Assembly (NCBI GenBank): GCA_030452985.1
Contig: JAKDLG010000006.1
Span: 1 to 64,000 of the forward strand
DNA from: Humibacillus sp.
Lineage (GTDB): Bacteria; Actinomycetota; Actinomycetes; Actinomycetales; Dermatophilaceae
Direction: 5' to 3'
DNA length: 64,000 bases
Shown here: one piece after another, positions 56,649 to 64,000 of the stretch
Layout: the number at the start of each line of letters is the position of its first letter
Numbering within the stretch: the first letter of the stretch is position 1
Notes under the pieces: generated by a model
Database searches by the model: none
What the model saw: the letters and a program-made list of their open reading frames with translations, nothing else
Told to the model about the DNA's origin: nothing
Made by a program: the position numbers and the translations under genes

Positions 56649-58286
56649 GTGAGCACCTCCCCCACCGACAACCAGCCCCCACCGTTCGTCGGGCATGACC
56701 TGCTCGCCGACGACCCCGCCCTCGCTGAAGCGCTCCGTCGCTACGACGGCGAGCCTTCCGAGGCTCTCCTGGAGCTGGGTCGACTGGCGGGCTCGGCCGC
56801 CGCCCAGCAGCAGGGGCAGCTCGCCGACTCCCACCCGCCCGTGCTGCGCGCCTTCGACGCCCGAGGCAACCGGGTCGACGAGGTGGAGTTCCATCCTGCC
56901 TGGCACTGGCTCTTGACCCGGTCGGTCGGCGCCGGCCTCACCGCCGGCCCCTGGACGGCGCCGAAGGGCAGCGGCGCGCACGTGCGTCGCGCGGCGGGGT
57001 TCATGCTCTGGTCACGGGTCGAGGCCGGTCACCTGTGCCCGGTGTCGATGACGTATGCCGCCGGGTCGGCGCTGCGCCACGACGCCACGCTCTCGGCCCG
57101 CTGGCTCGCCCCTCTCGCCAGCCGGGAGTATGACCCTCACCTCGTTCCGGTCAGCCAGAAGCCGGGCGCCCTGGCCGGGATGGGCATGACCGAGAAGCAG
57201 GGCGGCTCCGACGTGCGGGCCAACGTCACCCGGGCCGTCGCGGCGGTATCCGGCCCGGTGCCGGGAGAGGCCTACCGCCTCACCGGCCACAAGTGGTTCT
57301 GTTCGGCGCCGATGAGCGACGTGTTCCTCGTGCTCGCCCAGGCGCCCGGCGGACTGACCTGCTTCGTGGTGCCCCGGGTTCTCGACGACGGCACGCGAAA
57401 CCCGTTCGCGTTGCAACGGCTCAAGGACAAGCTCGGCAACCGCTCGAACGCCTCCAGCGAGGTGGAGTTCCACGCCACCTGGGGCAGCCGCATCGGCGAC
57501 GAGGGACGCGGCGTTCGCACCATCATCGACATGGTCGGGGCGACGCGGCTCGACTGCGTGCTCGGCTCGACGGCGACGATGCGGGATGCCGTGTCGCGCG
57601 CGGTGCACCACGCGCGGAACCGCTCGGCCTTCGGCGCCCTGCTCGTCGACCAGCCCCTGATGCGCAACGTGCTCGCCGATCTGGCTCTCGAGGCCGAGGC
57701 CGCGACGGTGCTGGCCATGCGCCTGGCGCAGGCGTTCGACCGGGGTGAGACCGACCTGGCCCGGCTGGGCGTGGCCCTCGGCAAGTTCTGGGTCTGCAAG
57801 CGCACGGCGCCGATGGTGGCCGAGGCTCTCGAGTGCCTGGGCGGCAACGGCTACGTGGAGGAGAACGGCCTGGCCCGCCTCTACCGTGAGGCCCCGCTCA
57901 ACTCGATCTGGGAAGGGTCGGGAGACGTCAACGCCCTCGACGTGATCCGCGCTCTGTCGCGCGAGCCGGCCGCCCTCGACGCACTCACCGCCGAGCTGCA
58001 CCGGGTGCGTGGCCGCAGCCTCGAACTCGACCGGTTCACCGACTCCGCTCTGCGGCACGCAGGCTCCCTTGATCCCGCGTCGCCGGCAGCGGCCTTCGAG
58101 GCGCGAGGGACCGTCGAGTCGCTCGCTATCGCCCTGCAGGGCGCACTCCTCGTCGAGCACTCCCCCGGCCCTGTCGCTGACGCGTTCGTGGCGGCACGGG
58201 TGGTCGGTGCCCACGGTCACACCTTCGGCACGCTGCCTGCTGACCTGGCCTTGGCGACATCCGCGCTGATCTCTCGGACGGGCTGA
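56649..58286 (+). CDS. acyl-CoA dehydrogenase family protein (AidB-like)
   Basis: GMTEKQGGSDVRANVT; HKWFCSAPMSDVFLVLAQ; ECLGGNGYVEE. GTG start. Confidence 0.9.
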   Translation: MSTSPTDNQPPPFVGHDLLADDPALAEALRRYDGEPSEALLELGRLAGSAAAQQQGQLADSHPPVLRAFDARGNRVDEVEFHPAWHWLLTRSVGAGLTAGPWTAPKGSGAHVRRAAGFMLWSRVEAGHLCPVSMTYAAGSALRHDATLSARWLAPLASREYDPHLVPVSQKPGALAGMGMTEKQGGSDVRANVTRAVAAVSGPVPGEAYRLTGHKWFCSAPMSDVFLVLAQAPGGLTCFVVPRVLDDGTRNPFALQRLKDKLGNRSNASSEVEFHATWGSRIGDEGRGVRTIIDMVGATRLDCVLGSTATMRDAVSRAVHHARNRSAFGALLVDQPLMRNVLADLALEAEAATVLAMRLAQAFDRGETDLARLGVALGKFWVCKRTAPMVAEALECLGGNGYVEENGLARLYREAPLNSIWEGSGDVNALDVIRALSREPAALDALTAELHRVRGRSLELDRFTDSALRHAGSLDPASPAAAFEARGTVESLAIALQGALLVEHSPGPVADAFVAARVVGAHGHTFGTLPADLALATSALISRTG

Positions 58287-58310
58287 CGCCCGCGCAGCAC
58301 GACGGCCCGG

Positions 58311-59246
58311 TCAGCTGCCCGCCAGCCGCACCTTCTCGACCTCGACGTCGAAGTCGGCCGCCGGCCACTGCAGGTCCATGGCGCGCAGGGCCTCGAGCAG
58401 CAGCTGCTGAACGGCGAGGCGGGCATACCACTTGCGATCGGCGGGAACGACGTACCACGGCGCCCCCACCGTCGAGGTCTTGTCGAGCATCGCCTGGTAG
58501 GTCACCTGGTACTCGTCCCAGTGCAGCCGCTCGTCGACGTCACCGGGGTTGTACTTGTAGAACTTGTCGGGCCGGTCGAGGCGCTCGGCGAGCCGGTCCT
58601 TCTGCTCGTCCTTGGAGATGTGAGTCATCACCTTGATGACCGTGGTGCCTGAAGCAGTGACCTTGCGCTCGAAGGCGTTGATCTGCGCGTAGCGCTTCGA
58701 CCAGGTCTCCTCCGGCACCAGGTCGTGCACCCGCACGATGAGCACGTCCTCGTAGTGCGACCGGTCGAACACGCCGAGCTCGCCGGGCTCGGGCAGGGCC
58801 TTCTCGATGCGCCAGAGGAAGTCGTGGGCCAGCTCCTCCTTGGTCGGAGACTTGAAGGCTGTCGCCTTGACGCCCTGGGGGTTCACCGAGATGACGTGGC
58901 GCATGATCCCGCCCTTGCCGGAGGTGTCCATCCCCTGCACGACGAGCAGCAGCGCGCGCTTCGAGCCGGCGGTCGACTCGGCGAACAGCCGCTCGAGCAG
59001 GTCGGACAGCTCAGCCTCGCAGACGGCGAGAGCGGCCTTGCCTTCGAGCTTGTCGCCGGTGAATCCGGGGGTCGAGCGGGTGTCGATGTCGCTCAGCACG
59101 AAGCCCTTCGCCACCCGCAGGGCCGAGCCGAACTCGGCAATCTCGGCGACGGCCTCCTTCTCGGCCTTGGCGATCGCTACGTCTGACTCGATCCGCTCCT
59201 GCCGCGCCTTGACCGACTTCTTGTCGTGCTTCTTCTTCTTGCCCAT
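58311..59246 (-). CDS. ppk2: polyphosphate kinase 2 family protein
   Basis: LLVVQGMDTSGKGGIMRHV; FDRSHYEDVLIVRVH. Confidence 0.92.
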   Translation of the reverse strand: MGKKKKHDKKSVKARQERIESDVAIAKAEKEAVAEIAEFGSALRVAKGFVLSDIDTRSTPGFTGDKLEGKAALAVCEAELSDLLERLFAESTAGSKRALLLVVQGMDTSGKGGIMRHVISVNPQGVKATAFKSPTKEELAHDFLWRIEKALPEPGELGVFDRSHYEDVLIVRVHDLVPEETWSKRYAQINAFERKVTASGTTVIKVMTHISKDEQKDRLAERLDRPDKFYKYNPGDVDERLHWDEYQVTYQAMLDKTSTVGAPWYVVPADRKWYARLAVQQLLLEALRAMDLQWPAADFDVEVEKVRLAGS

Positions 59247-59333
59247 GGCCTCATCCTGCCGGAACCGGGCCGCCCGCGGCGGGATGCCGCCGGCGAGAGC
59301 TCGGTGAGCACGCCGGGCCGACATACTGGGGTC

Positions 59334-60122
59334 ATGCGCCTCCTTGTCGCCGGCTCGTCCGGAATCGACCCGTTGACCGAGCTCGACGAGGCGGCCCTGT
59401 TCGCGGCCTACGCACCACCGTCGCCGGCTCGCGGCCACGGCGACCACGTCGAACCGGGTTGGCTGCGCTGCAACATGGTGACCTCGCTCGACGGTGCGGC
59501 CACCGGCGCCGACGGTATGACGGGCTCGATCAACAACGCGGCCGACCGCGCGGTCTTCGACGTACTGCGCGCCTCGAGCCACGCCGTGGTCGTCGGGGCG
59601 GGCACCATCCGCGCAGAAGGCTATGTGCCACTCTCCGTTCCCGCGACGCTGGTGGGGCTACGGCGCGGGCGCGGACTTCCGGACGCGCTCCCCCTCGTCG
59701 TCATCAGCCACCGGGGTGAGGTGCCGCCCACCCTGCGAGGGCGCCGTGACGGCTCGGTTCTCATGGCGACGCCCGAGAACGCTCCCGGGCTCTCCCGCAC
59801 CAGAGACGATCTCGGCGACTCGAACGTGCTTGTCTGTGGAGACGGTTCGCTCGACCTGCACGCCCTCATCGGGCAGCTGCACGACCGCGGCCTGACCCAG
59901 CTGCTCACCGAGGGCGGGCCGTCGCTGCTCGGCTCCTTCATCGCGGCCGGGCTGGTCGATGAGCTCTGCTACACCGTCGCGCCTCATCTCGTCGGGGGCG
60001 AGCATCCCCGCACCGTGGGGGCGGACGGCATCCCGGCGGCTCTCGAGCTCACCCTGCTCGTCGAGCAGGACTCGACCGTCATGGGTCGCTGGTCGGTGCT
60101 GCGTCAGACGACCGGCGACTGA
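59334..60122 (+). CDS. RibD C-terminal-like pyrimidine reductase family protein
   Basis: NMVTSLDGAATGADG; LTEGGPSLLGSFIAAGLVDEL. Confidence 0.9.
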   Translation: MRLLVAGSSGIDPLTELDEAALFAAYAPPSPARGHGDHVEPGWLRCNMVTSLDGAATGADGMTGSINNAADRAVFDVLRASSHAVVVGAGTIRAEGYVPLSVPATLVGLRRGRGLPDALPLVVISHRGEVPPTLRGRRDGSVLMATPENAPGLSRTRDDLGDSNVLVCGDGSLDLHALIGQLHDRGLTQLLTEGGPSLLGSFIAAGLVDELCYTVAPHLVGGEHPRTVGADGIPAALELTLLVEQDSTVMGRWSVLRQTTGD

Positions 60123-60169
60123 CCCGGCCGCAGCCGCTCCCGCCTTCCGAGCCTTCGCCACCGGCTGTC

Positions 60170-61384
60170 TCACAGGCCCGACAGAAACTCCCTGACGACG
60201 CGTTCCCAGCGCTGGGGGTCGATGTTCCACTCCTTGCAGTGCCGCGCCCCGTGCCAGCGTTCGAAACGCACGAGGTCGGGCCGCCGAGCGGCCAGCTCGG
60301 CGGCCGGGCCGATCGGCACGAAGTCGTCTCCGTCGGAGGCGATGAGCAGCATCGGGTGCCGCAGCTCGTCGGCTCGGGCGACCCAGTTCGTCAGGGCCAC
60401 GTCAACGGGCTCGGCGACGCCGACCAGCCGTTTCGACCCGCGAGAAGCCATCAACATCTGGGCCAGCCGCACGAGAGGGGGCGGCAGGTTGTGGGTGCGC
60501 GCGTGATGGGTCAGCACATCACCCCAGTCGACCACCGGCGAGTTCAGCGCCACCCCCACCACGCAGTCGGCCAGGGCCGAGCGCGACAACAGCTGAAACA
60601 CGATGGCGCCGCCCATCGACCACCCGAAGAGCACCACCCGTCGGGCACCGTGCGCCACGGCGTAGCGCAGTGCCGCATCGACATCGCGCCATTCCGACAA
60701 CCCAAGGTTGTAGCGACCGTCGGGCCCCCTCGGCGCGTCGCGGTCGTTGCGGTAGGCCACGACGAGGCTGGTCCACCCGGCGTCACGCAGCACGGGCACC
60801 GCCCGGAGAGCCTCTTCCTTGCGGGCACCCCGGCCGTGCACGAGCACGGCCCAGTCGCCGCCGTCTGACCCCTCGATGGGGTCGTCGTGCTCGTCGTGCT
60901 CGCCGTGGTGGGCCGTTACAGCAGGGCGAACGACCCAGGCCGGCATCGGCCCCAGCTCGGAGACGATCGTGACATCTTCGTCGGGCAGCGCGAGACTCAG
61001 CCGCGGGCGGTCGCTGTAGTAGTACTGGTTCCACCGGGCCGGGCCGACCGCGAGCTCACCGCGGTCGACACCCAGCAGGTGCCGCGTCACGGTCAGGGCG
61101 TCGCGCTCGATGACCTCGCCGACCCGGGCATGACCACGCCCACCGTCGAGCCAGAGGCCGTACCGACCCGGCACCACCGTGTCGGGGGTGACGCCGAGGG
61201 TGACACTCACCTCGTCGTGGGCGGTCACGGCCACGTCGTCGGGCATCAGCTCGTCCGGCGTCAGCACCCGCCTCGCGATGTAGGAGCCGGTGGCGATGGT
61301 GGCCGAGGCGACCCCGAGCAGACCCCCGGTGCCGGCCGCCAGCGCCGCAAGGGCCGGGCGCGTGACGAGCTTGCGTTTCTGCAC
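60170..61384 (-). CDS. alpha/beta hydrolase
   Basis: WAVLVHGRGARKEE; VLFGWSMGGAI. Confidence 0.88.
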   Translation of the reverse strand: MQKRKLVTRPALAALAAGTGGLLGVASATIATGSYIARRVLTPDELMPDDVAVTAHDEVSVTLGVTPDTVVPGRYGLWLDGGRGHARVGEVIERDALTVTRHLLGVDRGELAVGPARWNQYYYSDRPRLSLALPDEDVTIVSELGPMPAWVVRPAVTAHHGEHDEHDDPIEGSDGGDWAVLVHGRGARKEEALRAVPVLRDAGWTSLVVAYRNDRDAPRGPDGRYNLGLSEWRDVDAALRYAVAHGARRVVLFGWSMGGAIVFQLLSRSALADCVVGVALNSPVVDWGDVLTHHARTHNLPPPLVRLAQMLMASRGSKRLVGVAEPVDVALTNWVARADELRHPMLLIASDGDDFVPIGPAAELAARRPDLVRFERWHGARHCKEWNIDPQRWERVVREFLSGL

Positions 61385-61417
61385 GCGCCCACCTTTGCAG
61401 ACGAGGCCGGATGCCGT

Positions 61418-62515
61418 TCAGCGGGCGGTGAGGATCTCGGACAGCTCGTACGACACGGGCTCCTCCAGCTGCTCGTACGTGCACGAGCGCGGTTCGCGGT
61501 CAGGGCGCCACCGGCCGAACTGCGCCATGTGGCGAAAGCGCGCCCCTTCCATGTGCTCGTAGCGCACCTCGACGACCCGCTCGGGGCGCAGCGGCGTGAA
61601 CGACAGGTCCTTGCCGGCGTTCCACCGGCTCGTCTCGGAGGCTCGCGGGGTCCGGGTGCCCTCCTCCTGCTTCGCCCACGCCCACGGGTGCTCGTCGAAC
61701 GAGGTGACCAAAGGCTGCAGCTCCTCGAACAGCTCCTTCCGCCGTGCCATCGGGAACGAGCCGATGACCCCGACCGAGGCGAGCGAGCCCTCATCGTCGT
61801 AGAGGCCGAGCAGCAGCGACCCGATGGCGTCGGGCCCGCTCTTGTGCACGCGGTAGCCGGCCACGACGCAGTCAGCAGTGCGCGTGTGCTTGATCTTGAA
61901 CATGGTGCGCTTGTTCTGCAGGTAGGCGCCGTCGATGGGCTTGGCGATGACCCCGTCGAGTCCGGCCCCCTCGAACTGGTCGAACCACTCCCCCGCGGTG
62001 TCGGCGTCGCGCGTCGCCGGTGTCAGGTGGATCGGGGCGGCGGCGGCGGCCAGTGCGTCCTCGAGACGAGTGCGGCGCTGCTCGAACGGCATCCCGGTCA
62101 GGTCGTCGTCACCGAGCGCCAGCAGGTCGAAGGCGATGAAGGTTGCCGGGGTCTCTCCGGCCAACAGGGTGACCCGGCTCGACGCCGGGTGGATGCGCTG
62201 CTGCAGCACCTCGAACTCGAGCCGGTCGCCCATCACCACGACGATCTCGCCGTCGACGACGCAGCGCTCGGGCAGGTTGGCCTTGACTGCCGCGACGACC
62301 TCGGGAAAGTAGCGCGTCATCGGTTTGCCGTTGCGCGAGCCGATCTCGACCTCGTCGCCGTCCCGGAAGATGATCGACCGGAAGCCGTCCCACTTCGGCT
62401 CGTACGACAGCGCCCCGGTCGGGATCGACGGCACGGCCTTCGCGAGCATCGGCGCGACGGGCGGCATCACTGGCAGGTCCATGCCGCCCATTCTCACTGG
62501 TTCGAGGTACTCCAC
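61418..62515 (-). CDS. ATP-dependent DNA ligase (LigC/LigD ligase-domain type)
   Basis: YEPKWDGFRSIIFRDGDEVEIGSRNGKPMTRYFPE; DGVIAKPIDGAY. Confidence 0.92.
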   Translation of the reverse strand: MEYLEPVRMGGMDLPVMPPVAPMLAKAVPSIPTGALSYEPKWDGFRSIIFRDGDEVEIGSRNGKPMTRYFPEVVAAVKANLPERCVVDGEIVVVMGDRLEFEVLQQRIHPASSRVTLLAGETPATFIAFDLLALGDDDLTGMPFEQRRTRLEDALAAAAAPIHLTPATRDADTAGEWFDQFEGAGLDGVIAKPIDGAYLQNKRTMFKIKHTRTADCVVAGYRVHKSGPDAIGSLLLGLYDDEGSLASVGVIGSFPMARRKELFEELQPLVTSFDEHPWAWAKQEEGTRTPRASETSRWNAGKDLSFTPLRPERVVEVRYEHMEGARFRHMAQFGRWRPDREPRSCTYEQLEEPVSYELSEILTAR

Positions 62516-62567
62516 GGCGGCTGGGCGCGGACGAATACCCCGAACGAAGCGAGGTTACGGCGGTGGC

Positions 62568-63626
62568 TCAGGGCTTCTCGGCCCAGTTGGCCTCGTTCTT
62601 GCGGCCGGGCTGCACCCGCGGTGGTTCGCCCGTCATCTTGGGAAAGTCGGGTGGGAAGTTCTTCTCGGGCAGTCCCCGTTCGACGTCGGCGTCCCAGAGC
62701 GACATGGCCGCGGTGAAGTCGCCGACGGCCTCGCCGATGCCGTGCCAGGGGTCACCGTCGGCGACATACCGATCGGGCACCGAACGCACGGTGAAGTCGG
62801 CGGGCACGACGTCGCGCACCTCCGACCAGGCCAGCGGGGTCGACACCGGTGCGCCGGGCAACGGTCGTGGGCTCCACGCCGAAGCGATGGTGCGGTCGCG
62901 GTTGGCCTGGTTGAAGTCGACGAACACCTTGTCGCCGCGCTCCTCCTTCCACCACGCGGTGGTGACGAGCTCGGGCAGGCGGCGCTCGAGCTCTCGGGCG
63001 ATGCCGATGACGCCGTGCCGCACGTCGAGGAACTCCCGCTCGGGCTCGATGCGGGAGTAGACGTGCAGCCCCCGGTTGCCGGAGGTCTTGACCCAGGCGG
63101 TGAGGCCGAGCTCGGTCATCAGCTCACGCAGCACCACCGCCGCCTCCACGACGTCGGCAAACGGTCGCCCCGGCTGTGGGTCAAGGTCGATCCGCACCTC
63201 GTCGGGGTCGTCGAGCGAGCCGCCATCCCCATCGACATCCCCGGCCGACACCGGCCACGGGTGGAAGGTGATGGTGTTCATCTGGATCGCCCAGACGGCC
63301 GTCGCCACCTCGTCGACGACGAGCTGGGGGTGCTTTCGCCCGGAGGGATACGTCACGACGACCGTGCGCGTCCAGGCCGGCACCCCCCGAGGGGGGTTCT
63401 TGGAGTAGAACTCCTCCCCCTCGATACCGGTCGGGAAGCGCTGCAGGGTCACCGGTCGAGCCCTGAGGGCATCGAGCAGGGCCGGCCCGACCGACACGGC
63501 GTACCGGGCGAGCTCGAGCTTGGTGATGCCGCTGTCGGGCCAGAGCACGCGCGCCGGGCTCGAGACCCGCACGTCACGGCTCCCGCCGTCTGGGGTGGGC
63601 ACCTCGAGCACGGTCGCGTCGGCCAT
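62568..63626 (-). CDS. LigD-type polymerase/primase domain protein
   Basis: SGNRGLHVYSRIEPE; VFVDFNQANRDRTIASAWSPRPLPGAPVSTPLAW. Confidence 0.92.
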   Translation of the reverse strand: MADATVLEVPTPDGGSRDVRVSSPARVLWPDSGITKLELARYAVSVGPALLDALRARPVTLQRFPTGIEGEEFYSKNPPRGVPAWTRTVVVTYPSGRKHPQLVVDEVATAVWAIQMNTITFHPWPVSAGDVDGDGGSLDDPDEVRIDLDPQPGRPFADVVEAAVVLRELMTELGLTAWVKTSGNRGLHVYSRIEPEREFLDVRHGVIGIARELERRLPELVTTAWWKEERGDKVFVDFNQANRDRTIASAWSPRPLPGAPVSTPLAWSEVRDVVPADFTVRSVPDRYVADGDPWHGIGEAVGDFTAAMSLWDADVERGLPEKNFPPDFPKMTGEPPRVQPGRKNEANWAEKP

Positions 63627-63718
63627 CCGCCCAGCCTAGGTGGGTCGGGACCGGGGTTCGTAAGGAGGCCGCAACCGGGGGCGGGCACAAACCCGGGCGC
63701 CCTCGCGTTGCCAAGGAC

Positions 63719-64000
63719 ATGAGAGACAAGACCGCAGACCGCAAGACCCACGCCGTGGAGCGCACCGACGAGCAGTGGCGCGAGAGCCTCACCCCCGAGG
63801 AGTACCGCGTGCTGCGCAAGGCCGGCACCGAGGCCCCCTTCCGTGGTGAGTACACCGATACCAAGACCCAGGGTGTCTACTCGTGCCGTGCCTGTGATGC
63901 CAAGCTGTTCCGCAGCGACACCAAGTTCGAGTCGCACTGCGGATGGCCCTCCTTCTACTCACCACTCGCCGGTGACTCGGTGGAGTACATCGAAGACCGC
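63719..64000 (+). CDS. msrB: peptide-methionine (R)-S-oxide reductase, truncated by window end
   Basis: GVYSCRACDAKLFRSDTKFESHCGWPSFYSPL. Confidence 0.94.
   Translation, partial: MRDKTADRKTHAVERTDEQWRESLTPEEYRVLRKAGTEAPFRGEYTDTKTQGVYSCRACDAKLFRSDTKFESHCGWPSFYSPLAGDSVEYIEDR

Noticed and set aside
60887-62716. 609-aa plus-strand ORF, also 62325..63722
   Set aside because: Shadow ORFs opposite the hydrolase and the LigD-type ligase and polymerase genes.
61418-63626. Separate LigD-type ligase and polymerase genes as a novel repair system
   Set aside because: Split LigD domains are known in actinobacteria. No Ku gene or unusual partner is visible here.

Overview
This is a high-GC actinobacterial window with two distinct halves. 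Positions 1 to about 25.1 kb are an accessory, mobile-element-rich island. It holds a partial IS256-type transposase, an HNH protein, a very large TrwC/TraI-like relaxase-helicase fused to a DnaG/Toprim-like primase module, and two copies of a second IS: one intact inside a MucR-like gene, one decayed and carrying a 237-bp MITE-like insert. It also has a serine recombinase, a complete SdpC-SdpA-SdpB-like antimicrobial peptide operon with two extra membrane proteins, and a secreted S1 protease facing a lipoprotein paralog of its own pro-domain. About 25.1-64 kb looks chromosomal. It carries two oligopeptide ABC transporter operons around a TldD/PmbA, DUF4438-like, Gfo/Idh/MocA catabolic cluster, an SQR-like gene broken by a probable 1-bp frameshift, three tRNAs (Val, Cys, Gly), and housekeeping or stress genes (PPK2, AidB-like, LigD-like ligase and polymerase, MsrB). 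The points most worth a second look are: (i) the SDP-like operon lacking SdpI; (ii) a 108-bp, 106/108-identical inverted repeat placed in frame inside two convergent genes, so inversion would swap their C-terminal bodies; (iii) three copies of a long palindrome, TGATTCCASTGGAATCA, spread over the conjugative module; (iv) exact IS and MITE boundaries with target duplications; (v) the TldD/PmbA + DUF4438 + double-Opp cluster. All family calls are from reading the translations. No database search was run.
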